Part shown: positions 24,401-37,212 of the stretch, piece by piece
Position numbering within the stretch: position 1 is the first letter of the stretch
How the letters are laid out: each line of letters begins with the position of its first letter
NCBI RefSeq assembly: GCF_003672135.1
Contig: NC_039513.1
Location: forward strand, 15,093,591 to 15,157,590
DNA length: 64,000 bases
Direction: 5' to 3'
From: Ooceraea biroi
Lineage: Eukaryota > Arthropoda > Insecta > Hymenoptera > Formicidae
The notes under the pieces: generated by a model
What the model saw: only the letters and a program-made list of their open reading frames with translations
Databases searched by the model: none
Told to the model about the DNA's origin: nothing
Position numbers and translations under genes: made by a program

Positions 24401-27400
24401 GTTCTTGTCGCGTGACTTCCAAACTTTTATCCAGGTCGGCGACCTGCGGCAAAGAATTTGTTTCACTCCGAAAATGCGGCTCGAATGAAAACTCGCGTAT
24501 ACCTCCGTACCTGTTCCCTCATCTGATGCAGTTGCAATTGCAGCCGTTCTTTCTCTTCGGTTTCGTTGAGTAATTTAGCTTGCAGTTCCTTCTTCTCGTT
24601 CTGCGCTTGGGCGTTGTTCTCGTGGCACTTCTGCAACTCGTCCTGGGTGAAGCGAAGCTGATGCTGCAGTTGCAACGCGTCACGTTCCATGTCGTGCACC
24701 TGCGTCTGCAGGCGCGTTCTTTCCACGTCCGCAGTCGTTTTCGCGTTCTCGAACGCTAAATGCGGATACCTTAGTAGCTATGAATTGAATCGCAGAATAC
24801 GTGATACATGTATGGAGGATAACCAACCTGCTATTTTCTGATACAATTCTTCCAACGTTCTTCCTTGTTCTCTTCTTTCGCTCTCGATTTGCTTAATGTG
24901 CTCTCGTAATTCTTTATTGCTGTTATTGTATTTCTCCTTCTCGTACTTGGTATCCGCCAATTGTCTCCTTACATCCATCAATTCCTTGCCCAGAGTCTCA
25001 TTAACATTGTCAGCTGCAATTATAAATTTATTATCATAAGTTCACACAATCAGGAAATTATTAAATAAATAGAAAAAAAGAACTGATTACCATCCTTAAG
25101 TTTCCTAATGGTATCGTGTAATTGCTTTTGCAGTCCGTCCACTTTGTCCTCTGTCATGTGTAACTGGAGCTGTAATTCTTCGACTTCTTTCTCCGCGGAT
25201 TCCCGTTCCTTCCAGAGCTCTTTTATCTGCAACTCAAGTTTAATCTTCTCTTCATCCGCCTTCAACTTCATCTCGTCCAGCTTCGTTCTGAGGCGGTTTA
25301 ATTCATCGCGCAGTTGATTCGTGTTATTGCGTTCTTGCTCGGCGCGTGCAGCAGTCTCTCTTTTAACGCGTTCAAATGTGATCTTCTCTTCGTCCAATTC
25401 ACGCGTGATAGAGTCGATCTTTTCCACCAAAGCCTGTTGATCATGATGAGCTGCAATGAATTCCGATATTTTAATTTATGACGTTGATAATATATTGCAT
25501 GAAAAATACTGATCTTACGAAAATACTCATGTTAATTCTACTAATCACAAATATTCAATTACAAACCCATGAGAAGTTCCTGTTGCTTATCATTTTCGGC
25601 TCTAAGAAGTATCTCTTCATGCTGCTGGCACAAGCTCTCTATGTGTTGTTGCAATTCCTCTATTCGCTGTTGTAATTGACCGATTTCCTCGTTCTTGTCC
25701 TGCTCCAGTTGTGACATAGACTGTTGCATCCGTTTCTCTAAGCTTATTTTCACTTGCTCCTTGTAAAGATGAAAGAGAAATGAGAAAGAAAATGGAAACA
25801 TATAAATGAATGCAAATAATTGTAAAAAGATTAAAATTTTGTTACTAGATACATACTTTCTCGTCGACTATTTTCTTTACGCTATCTTCCGATTGTTTCT
25901 TCATGTTGGATATAATTTGTTCAAATTCGGCGGCCTGATTGCCACTCTGTTGTGTAAGCGACTGTTTCATATCTTGCGCGCGTTTCTCGCTATTTTCTAA
26001 TTCTGTTGTTAATCGTGCTACTTGTTCCTTCAGACTTTCCTGTTTTATCAACATCTCTTTTTGCTCTTTCTCCAGCTGTGTCTTCGTGCCATGTGTGGTT
26101 TCCAGATTCTTTTCTGTGTTAAATATTACTTCTTCTAATATCTCTTTCTCGGCGCGCATTGACGCGAACTGTTCTTGCAACCTTTGGAATTCCTTTTCAT
26201 TTGTCTCTAAAAGCACCTATAAACGAATAATCTCTTACAATATTAATAGCAATAAATGATATCAAAATTTATTATATGTAATTATACAATATGATGTTGT
26301 AGATGTATATAAATAATCACACTTGCCTGTTTCTCTTCATTATCTTTCACAAGATCCTTCAAGTTTTTATTTATTCGTGTATTCATTTCATTGCATTGTT
26401 CCAGTTTCTGCTTGAGTCTAATGAGTTCCTCATTCAATTTGTCTTTCTTTCGCGCTAGCACCGACAGTTGATTACTCAAATCATTGCGTTCGCGAGTCAC
26501 CTGACCCAAATCTATCTCCACTCTGTCCTTTTCTGTCTCAAGAAATTTAACTTTTTCATTCAAACCGACTTTCTCGGATTCTATGGCGAGACGGGTCTGC
26601 TCTGCCCGTAATAATTCTGTTCTCAGCGAGTCTAAATCCCTCTGCTGATCGCTACATTCACTCGCAAGCTTGTTCCTCTCATCTGTCATCTATAACAATT
26701 CTATAATTAATATCAGATGCACGTTACTGCTGCGAGATATAATAGACATTACTTTTTTCAATTCTTCTTGTAATCTCTCTTTGTCCTGTTCGCAGTTAGA
26801 GCACATTCTTTCCATATTCAGCACAATTTCCTGTACCTCTGACTTTTCCAATAATATTCGCTCCAATTCCAATTCGAGATCGCCTAAAATTGTTCATGCA
26901 ATTTTTTATAAGTCACAACTTTATAACTTTTTGGAAATTACATTTCCAAAACTGCACTTATCCGTAGAAGAACATAAAATTGTGAATACCTTTATTTTTC
27001 TCGATTTGAGAAATTAATGAGTCAGTTTCCAACTTCTGCTGCTCCAACATATCTTTGGCAAGGTAAGCCCTGCTTAAATCTTCTCGCAGTGTTAAAAGCT
27101 CTTCTCTCATTTTGCTGCATTTTTCTTCCTCTGATCGCAAATTTAATTCTCTAGAAATTATTTTGTAGAGTATACATTTAAACGAAAATATGTGAATATT
27201 ATATGATGTAATGCAATTGTTAATTTACTTACTTTATATCAGCTTCTCCTGATATTCGAGAAAGCTTGTTTTGCAGATCGGATTTTTCATCTTCCAACTC
27301 ATCACATATCTTTTGGTACTTATTATTTGCCTTCTGAAGTTTTTCATTATTATTTTTAAGAGCCTCCAACTGTAATAGAAGTGCATATTGACGGAATTAA

Positions 27401-30400
27401 CTAACAATCATACATGAAACAAATTTTGTTTAACATTTAAAAACATTTTAAATCTTACCGCACTGTTAAGTTCCATCTTAGCTTTTTCCAGAGCATTTTT
27501 CTCCAACTTCACGACGTCAAGAACTTGTTGCAACATATCCTTTTCTTGATTCAGCTGCGTACATTCCGAGCGACACGTGTCCAATTGAGAAATCAGGTCT
27601 GCGACTTTTGTATTTAACGTTTGAGCGTTTTCCTCAGCAGAGTCGCACTGCTTACGTATTGTCGAAAGCTGTTCCTTGTTCGTCTGTAATTTTATCTAAT
27701 GCGAACCGTTTATGATTAGTGTACAATATACACTTCCATCTCGTCCATCATGTACAACATACATACCTGTAATTCATGTATAGTTAATTGATATTTTTGT
27801 AGAGCCGCTCGTACAGCGCTTATAGTACTTTCAGCCAATGCTGGTATGGTGCTCTTCACTCTCTTCGGCGATCTTTGCAGGATTGATTGAGTAGCCGATA
27901 GGTGAATGTGCGATGTCAGTTTCGCATCGGCCGCGACATCCCGACTTTCGGCATCTTGGATTACAGCGTGCGCGATGTCTCGTAATGCCGATTCCAATAC
28001 CTCAATGTCTTCCTGCATGCGTGCACTTTGAGTTACCGCTGCTTCAGAAACGCCACATCTTTCTTCCTACACATCAACAGACACGCATATCATAGCCTAA
28101 ATCTTCAGATCTAAATTTTGAGAATTGCATGTAGAATAAATTAATATTTACTAAATTGCGGATTTCTCGAATAAGCTGATCTATCCGTTCGTCTTTCGTA
28201 CGGATCTCATGTTGATTGGCGACCTGTTGTTGCCTGAGTGTCGCGATCTCCATCTTCAGGGTGGTTGCAGCTTGCTCCTCCTCCTGTTGCTGTATTCTCT
28301 GGGATGGCTAAAAGTTGCATAAATATAAAATACTCACGGAGTATGATTATTAAATAAAAAGAGTTATCTTGAGTGACTAAAAGGGCGATTATAAAATATA
28401 ATCTTACTGATTGGATCGTAGACGCTTGCAGTTTCATAATGAAATTTGTACTGTTGCACGTTGCCGTCACTTCGCTGGACATTGCACTGATGTCATTCTG
28501 TAGCTTGGACAAATCCCGCTCCGTGGTGGATTTCATCTCCGCGAACAATCTCTTGACAGACACAACGTCGCGCCACAGATTCAGCAATCTGTTATGCTCG
28601 GAAATGTAATATTCGTTGAATGCCTGTTCCTCTTCCTTCCATTCGTCCTCCTTGATGGCCAGTTCGTCGCGCAGTACGTCCCAGTCGTTGCTTAGCTTCT
28701 GAAGATCGTTGGTCAGCGCTTCGTTCGTCTGATGGGACTCCTCGAGTTGATTTTTCAGGGACGTGTTTAGGTGCAGAAGCTCCTCGCATCTGTAGCAGAG
28801 AAAGAGCGGTTTCAGTATAATCTTATAGCTTTATCAATGAAAGAATTTAGTGTTTCTACGTACCTTCGCCGTTCCTCGCCAAGTTTCTTCAAGGCGGTGT
28901 CCATGTCGTGAATCTGCTCCTCGCGTATGTCCCGAAGGGTCTGATGGGCGGCCTCCAATGCTGAAGTGGAGGATACCGTGGCGATCGTTCGTTTACTAGT
29001 ATCGCACGGAATCGTTTCTGCCATCTGATTTTCCAGCTCGGAGCATTTCTGTTTGTACTGCAATACCTGGAGCATCCTCGGTTATTATTTGATGGCTCTT
29101 TCCTTAATAAAGATTTTTCCTTAATGAAAGCCTGCACTTACTTTAGCTTGTAAACGCGAGACAAGAGCAGCCTGGTGTTGTTGAGCCAGTCGATACTTGT
29201 CCAGACGTTTCTTGTAATCCGCGGCCTCCTCCAGACGAAGACGAAGTTCATAATTTTGTCTGACCAGAGCATCCGGTGACAGATCCTCGTCGCTACCCTC
29301 CTCTATGGCACCCCCGCTGTGTGCAGAATCCATTTTGGTTCCACTGATACGTTCCGTCTGCAAACACATAATTTTTTAATGCAATGACAGATTGCCAATT
29401 ACGTAATTAATTATTATTCAAGACGTAATTATTAATTATTATTAATTATAATAATTACGTCTTGAAGTTTCCTAAATCACAAACCAAATCAAAATCAATT
29501 AACTAAATTCTTGTTAAAATTACTTTTAAACTTTGTACACGATAACATCAAATTTCATTCTCTTTCTTTTTCCAAAAATTTGATGTCGAACTTAGAAAAG
29601 ATTTATGTGCACAATAGAATATTTATCAAGAAATTATTTTTACTATATCGTAAATAGTTTTATTATATATTCTTAGAACACCATTATATTGTGATATAAC
29701 CATTTAATTATAGTATAACGATATAACAATTCATTCTTTCTTCTCCAATAAATTACATGAATTATTATTATTAACAATAACAACCTATCTAAGTGTCATA
29801 TCGATACGAAATACAAATCTCCGATAAATTTATAGAATATCAGAAACAAGTACGTAGTCGTGTGCATCTTTCAGCTTGGTTAGAACTCCTGGTTTATTGT
29901 ATATTACGAGTTGCCATGGCATTGACGACGTCACGTTCTTGGGCGAGCTACTCTTGCGTGAAAATTCCATATCAGAATGGGTAGAGCACGCCCTCATGGG
30001 CACACGTACTATACGTACTTTAGTTTGAGAGAGGGGTAGGTTTCAGACAGAAAAATCTGTTGTGTGTAAATTTTAACACGTTCTCTCACAAAATTTGTGA
30101 TAGATCTGATTTCATCATCTGATCATCATCTGTCGTGTACACATGTTACCAGCAAAATGCTGATAAATATGCTTTTGGATCTTTCAAAATTTAATTATTT
30201 AAAATTTTAATCACACATAATTTCCATACACAAAACCATCAGTTTTTATTTTTACAATGCATTTTGTTCTGTTTTTTACCTCCTTGGCTTTGGTGGAAGC
30301 TCTGAGGAACGGTGGCCGCCGCCTCTCAATCTGTCCTCGTGCCGTTAATTGAGAAATTCCTTTTGAAATTGGCTGCAACATACATAATTTCGATCAATAT

Positions 30401-33400
30401 AATACGCGCCAATTTTTAACAGTGTCAACTTGTGCACAAATAAGTTTTAAGTAAGGTTTTTAATTGAGGAATATTCTTTTAGACTTTTATTCACGTAATA
30501 GTCCCTTGTTCCAATTAAACATTATATTTTTAAGGAACCTATTTTTCACCAATATTACTATTTTGAATCATTTTTACGTATTGTCCAATTTTTTAATTAA
30601 TGTCTTTCTTCTCAGTTCCTAATAAGCTGTCTTTGAGCGCTTATCGTCATCCTGATTGTGCAAACACAATCTGTTTTTCGTTTGAAGTCATTTTCGGACA
30701 GATTAAAACTAATTAAGTGGTAAAACAACACGTTTAATCTGCGGTTCTCCCAATCTCCTATTTTTTCGTTTGTAGATCCCTATCGGCATAATAGTTGAAC
30801 TCGTGACCGCTGATAGCCGTTTCAACACGTTCATAGTTACGATAGGTCAGCTTGTCTCTTGATTACGGCGTGCAGGCAGCCTTTGCGTGATATCAAAATC
30901 TTATCACGATTCGAAGACGAAACAAATTGACAAAGTAAAGATTTCTAAATATTTTCTATGTTTTGTCTCCACATCTAATTTGTTTCCTCGTAATTTGTTA
31001 ATATGTAGGACGTATATCAATTAACGATTATAATCACGCGCGAAGACAAGAACGCGCCACGAGAATTTTGGTCGTTACGAGATCGAAGTTTTTGCTGTTT
31101 GCGGAATCATTGAGGCTTATCATAATTATTATTCGTATAAATAAATTCAGCGCCTTTGGTTTTTATCTGTTGGTAAGAATTATTTTAATTAAAATATTTT
31201 CTTGCTCTCTTGCACCATTTTAAAATGGCACAACGTTGTAGAAAATAATGAAAATTATTCTGATTATTTGGGAAAATGGAATTACATTATTCTTTGTACA
31301 AATGAGGTTTGAATTTTGTAAGAAAAAGTAAAATCAAATTAATCTACATGCCTAATCAATCCACATCTGTATTTAAACATGAATTATAGTTAGGACAGAA
31401 TTATAATTACGATAATGTATATCATTACGGGAACACTGGTATTGCTGCATGAACTCGCCGAAATGAACGTGCAATTTATCTCGGGATAGTAATTAGCCCA
31501 GGTGTAATATTCTCATGGGGTGATGATAACTGCATACAACTGCAGAGGGTGGAGAAGCGCGATGAATGGTTGCCGGGGCGTGCTACGAAACAGTATGTAT
31601 GGAAATCTAGCCGTAGGATCACGTTGATCGATTGCCTCATCCTTTGTATCGCGTTCGACAGCATTGTTCTAATATTTCTTCTTTTAGACGTTCGTCATCA
31701 TTGTGATGCGCGATCCTCAAACTGTCTTCAAACAATCCGGGACGAAACACCCCTTTATACTCTGCGTAAAAGAGCCCAAGTAATTGCTGAGAGTTTAACG
31801 AGTCCTCTTGTGCCTGCCTCGAAATTGCAGCCTTTATCGCAAACAGTTCAGTGATTTGGAAACTCGATACAGCGTCAGATGGTTTCCGCACAAAGAAAGG
31901 TTTCCGCGCCAAGCAACCCCCATTCAACCCCCGGTGCCTGTGAGCGCACCTAACAATACGACAGTAGCGACGGCCGATTGATAATCGCCAGTCAGGTCTC
32001 TGAATGCTCCTCAGCTACGTCCGCGATCTAGAATGAACACGCAAATTTCGGCAAATGGCTGGTGGGGCAAAGTCCATTCGAGAATGAATCGTTGTCCGAA
32101 CGATGCAAACTTATAGAGGTGGTTGCGTCACGTTCAAGTCATCGTGACGATTTGAAGTCGTCGCACGGGGGAGATCTTCGTACGAAAGTCAAGCCGGTGT
32201 GTCCGGTGGTGATATCTTGGCGGACCAGGTCGGGTATATATCGATTGGTGCCATTCAGTGCCTGGTAGTGCTTCTTCTACTTCCACTCGCCTAGATGTCA
32301 GAGAAGCCCTTCGTAGGGAAGACAGAAAGTAGACACGGACTCGTCTGGCTGAGCACCTTGCTCGAAGAAGAGAATCCGATTTTTCAAGAAGGAGGTACCG
32401 GAAAATTGATCTTTCGCAACCTCGCTTCGTCTTTTTTTCTTTGTACACAATATTATCGCAAAAAGCTAGATTAAACGAGAACTTATTTTGCCCATTATGT
32501 AATTGTACGATATAAAGTAATAAACACGTTCGATTGCTAATTCCCACCATTTATTAAAGGCACATGCCACGCGGCACGTAGTTCAACACTGGACTTTGAG
32601 ATCAACAATAATTTCAGATAATTGTATTTGTCACAAGTGACAAATGAAGTGTGGAAGTGTGAAATTCAAAGTGCAAAACCTTCACTTCAGTATCACTAGC
32701 GACCCAGACTGAAAATGTCTTCATTATTACGCGTTTCATGATAAATGTATCTCGTAAGCAATAGCATTTTTTTATGCAGCAGACACATTAAAATGTTGAC
32801 TTTTGAGTTCATCATTCATAGTCCTCGTGCTGATTGGCAGCCAATCGTTCTAATGCAATAAGAAATACAAAATCTCACCGCATTTTGTTCTGCGCACTTC
32901 GAAAATTAATTTTCAAGCAAGAAGTCCAAGAAAAAGTAATAAGATGATTAATAAAATAGAAATCAACAGTATCTAAAAGCTGCATAATAAAAAAATAATT
33001 CTATCAAAATAATTCTATTAAAAAAAGTCTGATCTATTGGAATTCGATCAGTGAATTGAATCAAATGAAAATAATCTAATGTAATAGCTTTTAATATTGA
33101 CAGATTGAAACAGAGATTTCCGAATTTTACCGATAATAATAATTATTGAAATAAAAACTTTTCAGTTAAAATAAAAATTTATAAACCATACTCTTGATAT
33201 GGAATAGCAGTTTAAATCTTTAAATACAGTATATACAGAAAGCAGAAATCAAAATCCACATTATCACATCGGGAGTGTTCACCGCCCCTGGCGAGCGGTT
33301 ACTTTCTTTTGTCTACCCAATTAATTTGTGCTACATAGTGTTAAACGCGAAGTACCCGCCGCAAAGTCCATTGAGGGGAGCGATCGAACTGGATCGAGCC

Positions 33401-36400
33401 GTGTCTGTATCTGAATGAGTTTTTGCAGACTATGGCTTCGTGGGTCAATGAGACCGTATCGTCGCTTCCCTCTGTGTCTCGGCCTTCCCGCTTCGTCCCG
33501 TGATGATAAGGATGTCGTGGAGAATTGCGCACGGTTTTTTAACGGAACTGTGAGAGAATCCATGCGCGCCTATATTTCTCTCCTTTCTTTTTTTTCTCTC
33601 TCTATACTCTCGCCGTCGACAGGACAAAGTCGAGAGCGCGATAGGGAACTCGATGTCCGTTCTGAGAAATTTCAAGGAAAAATGTATTAATGCCGATTTC
33701 TTTCTTACGTAGAATCACGTAGTTCGTTGCGTGTGAAGTCGCGGATGATGCAACCGGGAAGTACGATTTCGGCCGTCGACGGGTACGAAAGCAAAGTGCA
33801 CGGAAATAGGGGATGATTCAACATCGTAGCGTGAGAGAATTCGCGTCAACGCGCGGGCACTCGCGCGGTCACGCAGTTTCGTAAGGGATGCCTATCTCTG
33901 CCCTTGATCGTGTTCAGATCGCCGCAATGAAATATGTAGAATACCGCTCGAATGTCGAGGAATAGCTCTTGTAAACCAGTTTAAGTTTGAACTGATTCCA
34001 ATTCATCTGCGTATCCGTCCGTTCATGTTAAAGCATACTTTGTATTTAAAGGATGATCGATAAAGGCGCTCCGACTATCTCACGAATCTTTCTGCAGAAA
34101 TTTAAATAGAGATATTTTTTGTTCTCTTGTGTCAGATATCATCGCGTGTGTGTCATAAATTGTGTTAAGATTAATCACCAATAAATTAAAAAGTTGAAAG
34201 AATCTGTAGCTTTTTCCTGATGACATATCCCGATGATATGTTTATCAGTTGCTATACTTAAGGAAGGCTAGTAAAAATTCGAGATTATGCAAAACAAATT
34301 GTGCACATGTTTGCACATATTACACATTTATCGTCCGCGAAACGTGATTTTGTCCCATGCCAAGTGTGTTTATAATAACATGTGATTTCAAAATACGTAT
34401 TAGCGCCTCCGATTTTTCTACTTAACGTCTCCATCGATTTTGCTGTTTTATCTAAGAATGTAATTCATTGATCATAGTCTACAGATTGTGAAACTGTAAC
34501 ATCATTGGCACCGTTTCGTAATTTTCGACATGAATTCTAGCAAGAAAAAACGGCCGCCTCTTACACGCGAAATTACCCGTGGTTCAATGTCCAATGATTA
34601 AGATTCGAAGTCTAATGTTGTAAAATGATATTACGGAAACGTCACGTTAATCATACCCAAACAAGACGATAAATTACAAAATCGCAACAAGTTCGAATTA
34701 ATAAAACGTATAAATTGCACAACGTAACAACGGGAAGGTGGATTACTAAACGTTCCGGGGAGAGGAGGGGGCAGTATTTTCTTCTCGTTTTAAAATTGAT
34801 ATACATGATGGAAAACTGGGGATATTTGTTTGACTTGTATGTCGATCGGAACGTCGCATCAGCACAGTTGATATAATTATATAACGTTGATGATGAACAT
34901 TGCCCGCGACGATTTGTAAATCGTTGGCGTTTTCGGAATTATATACAACGTACCGATATGTGATAACATTTTTTTTGCAATTCGCTTTAAACGAACGTGC
35001 CATCCGGCTGTACACGAGTTATTCGTACACGTCGAATATTTCTTACGGCGAGATCAGTTATTGCAGCTTTGCGCGACGTGCTATCGGGGGATCATTACGA
35101 AAGAAAACTCACCCCCTCACGCGCGTTCACGTATCGATCGAATTTCATGGTGATGAATGTGTCGGTGGTGAAGTGTACTTCGAGGTATTGCGTGTAGCAC
35201 AAATATTGTACATGGCAGCTCTGCGACATATGTATGTAAGTGTACATCGCGCGAATCCAGATCTATCTTCGAAGATTCGTATCCATGCTAGGTACTGCAA
35301 ACTGCATTGTTTAATAATCGCAAAATAAAATAAAAAGATTACATGTCGCTGCCTAATAAAAGTTAGACATTTAGTTTCGAGTTTCGTTTACCTGATAAAA
35401 CGAAAAAAAAGAAGAATCGCGTTGAACATTAATAAACGTCGAGGATTGTAGATACAAGATACGTTGTTTAGCTAAATACGAGTACAAGTCAAAGTCTATT
35501 TCTGCTGCGCTAGAACACTTACGGCGATTGATAAGAGAGGCGATCTTGTTAATTTAATTGCGTACATCGGAGACTGAAATTAATTAAGCGTACGTTTGCC
35601 GTTCTTATTTCACGTGTTCGCGCGCACGATTTTTCATCGTGGACATATGTAACGTGAGTAACACGTGACTGGTGAATGTGGTTGCGAGCACGTGACAGAA
35701 GGAACCCCTATTCTTTCATGAATAGATTATTAAGATTTTTTGCGTTGACACCCTCGCAACGAATGCGTCATAGTCCCTGGTCGTCCAGTGGTAAATGTAA
35801 ATTTTTTTTATTTTAAATATTTCTTACAAGACATGCATTATATATATATGGATAAATAATAATCGTTTATAAATTTTCACGGATGAAGAAAAATGTATAT
35901 CGCTGCTTTTATTAAAGAACTTTTACAATTAATCAGCTTTCGCGTTTTTATTAGCTCCATTCGATTTATTGCATTTTCGAATGGAAAACCGGTAGTAATA
36001 GGATCACTTATCCATACCACCAGTGTTTGTGCACATTGAGATAATGGGAGGAGTCAATTAATTTTCGCTGGCGTGAGGCTAGTTAAGCGATGTTGCTAAC
36101 GATTTCGTTTCTGCACCGCGGGAGTTAACTGAACCTTCCTCGCTTGTTCCCTTGTTTGAGGACTTCGTCGATTGATTGTGCGATAAGAGCGTAAGCAATT
36201 AGACATCGAGAATCGATGTGCCGCGTCTTTAGAAGCGAGATATCCAGTCGAGAATTTAGAGATTTATAATGTGAAACGCGCTGTTCATTTAAATATACAT
36301 GTATTTAAAAAATGGAATATTTCCTTGATAATAAAAGTAATTTTCTTAATTAATACATTTTACAAATAATCTATTTTACAAAAAACTTATTTTACTATTT

Positions 36401-36494
36401 TACTAAATAATAATTTATTTAAATTAAATAATATTTAACTATTTACAAGATAAAAATAAAAAAGGCAAGAATCGATACAACTCACCCGCGGCAT
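21472..36494 (-). CDS. Root: Rootletin (ciliary rootlet coiled-coil protein)
   Basis: Twenty-seven exons can be joined with no phase conflict: 36494-36486, 30372-30280, 29357-29142, 29066-28864, 28789-28408, 28307-28152, 28066-27767, 27695-27459, 27369-27233, 27150-26990, 26883-26753, 26689-26327, 26216-25857, 25759-25567, 25450-25091, 25013-24828, 24755-24511, 24443-24228, 24153-23955, 23846-23752, 23685-23509, 23440-23333, 23250-23071, 22937-22725, 22652-22344, 22232-21852, 21747-21472. They give about 1,961 residues, close to human rootletin (about 2,017). The N-terminal region has the conserved ALVRQNYELRLRLEE and LVSRLQAK/VLQYKQKCSELE block, then CEELLHLN and EWKEEEQAFNEYY; the rest is heptad-rich coiled coil. 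The protein builds the striated rootlet below ciliary basal bodies, in insects mainly in sensory neurons. The tiny first exon is an inference; if it is wrong, the next in-frame ATG is at 29333. Confidence 0.88.
28864..29357 (-). CDS. Root: Rootletin N-terminal signature exons
   Basis: Two exons (29357-29142 and 29066-28864) encode the part that identifies the gene: an acidic N-terminus (EEGSDEDLSPDALVRQN), then ELRLRLEEAADYKKRLDKYR, AQQHQAALVSRLQAK and VLQYKQKCSELENQM. This is the family-defining rootletin/CROCC segment at the start of the coiled coil. The next exon (28789-28408) continues with CEELLHLNTSLKNQLEES and a WRDVVSVKRLFAEM motif, also typical of rootletin. Confidence 0.9.
29417..29466. 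repeat. AT-rich perfect-arm palindrome in rootletin intron
   Basis: CAAGACGTAATTAT is mirrored by ATAATTACGTCTTG around an AT-rich centre, forming a stable hairpin of at least 14 base pairs. It lies in the intron upstream of the exon starting at 29357. It may be a tiny foldback remnant or simply an AT-rich palindrome. Confidence 0.45.
30373..36485 (-). other. Rootletin intron 1 (inferred, 6.1 kb)
   Basis: This interval lies between an ATG-CCG-CGG|GTGAGT donor at 36486 and a TTGCAG acceptor at 30373. The intron is AT-rich and I see no exon of another gene in it. A 95-codon minus-strand frame at 31637-31927 has fairly protein-like composition but no recognised domain and no good splice partners. 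If the first exon is misassigned, this is simply intergenic sequence. Confidence 0.45.
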
Positions 36495-36880
36495 CTTCGA
36501 AGCGTGTTCCGATGTTCAAGTCTCCGGATCTGCTTTGCTGTTGAAGCGAAGACTTCCTTCGGCGATGGTGGAGGACGTTGGCGGCTTCCTACGGTTTCCT
36601 CAGGGCTTCTCGACAGCCCGACGACGACGGCGGGGGTGCGGCTGCTTGCGTTCGCCACGGACGGTCGGCCTTCACTGACGTCGGGCGTCGCGACGCTTCC
36701 GCCGTTGTTCCGGAGATCCCACCACAGGGATTGCGTGCTACAGCGCCCACGAACACCTAGACTGCCGGTCTCCATACACCACAAGTCAACGGGACGAAGG
36801 GGTGTGTTTTACACGAGGGTGTCCCGGCACACATCCCTCGTACGGGTGCGGCGAGCGATAACGGCGCGAACATTTGCGGC
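36487..36880 (-). promoter_or_regulatory. CpG-rich block at rootletin exon 1
   Basis: A block of high G+C and many CpGs ends abruptly at a strong GTGAGT donor on the minus strand (36485 downward). This pattern suits a promoter plus 5' UTR/first exon. Long open frames on both strands are a consequence of the composition. The last nine exon bases read ATG CCG CGG, giving a three-codon start in the phase required by the exon at 30372. Confidence 0.45.
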
Positions 36881-37212
36881 GCCAAACTTTCCCGAACTGG
36901 AAGACTCGAGATACGTTTTGTACCTGGTTTTGTATAAATATAAACGCGATTTATGGCTCTTTTATTTAGTTGTTTGATGATTTTATTCTTGAACAGAGCT
37001 GTGATAATATTACTAAAAACGTGAAAACGTGAAAAAGGATACATTTTCGCGACGCCAAGCTGTCCCGATTTGGAAGACTCGAAATACATTATCTAGTTGT
37101 TTATATAAATATAAACGTGATTTATAGCTCCTTTATTTATTTTGTTTGATGACATTATTCCGAGAAGAGCTGATATGAAGTGATGATATTATTAAAAATA
37201 TGGGAAAGGATA
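36871..37212. repeat. Tandem duplication of a ~171-bp unit
   Basis: Two diverged direct copies (36871-37041 and 37042-37212) share CATTT..CG, GGAAGACTCGA.ATAC, TATAAATATAAACG.GATTTAT and CTTTATTTA, followed by GTTTGATGA. The copies are clearly homologous throughout but carry many substitutions and small indels, so the duplication is not recent. The unit lies immediately upstream of the inferred rootletin first exon. I cannot assign it to a transposon family. Confidence 0.6.

Noticed and set aside
31637..31927. Minus-strand 96-codon frame with protein-like composition
   Set aside because: No domain recognised, no acceptor/donor pair in phase with rootletin, and isolated in an intron; cannot be supported without RNA evidence.
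36504..36977. 157-codon plus-strand frame in the CpG-rich block
   Set aside because: Explained by composition of the rootletin first-exon region; no recognised domain and no splice partner.
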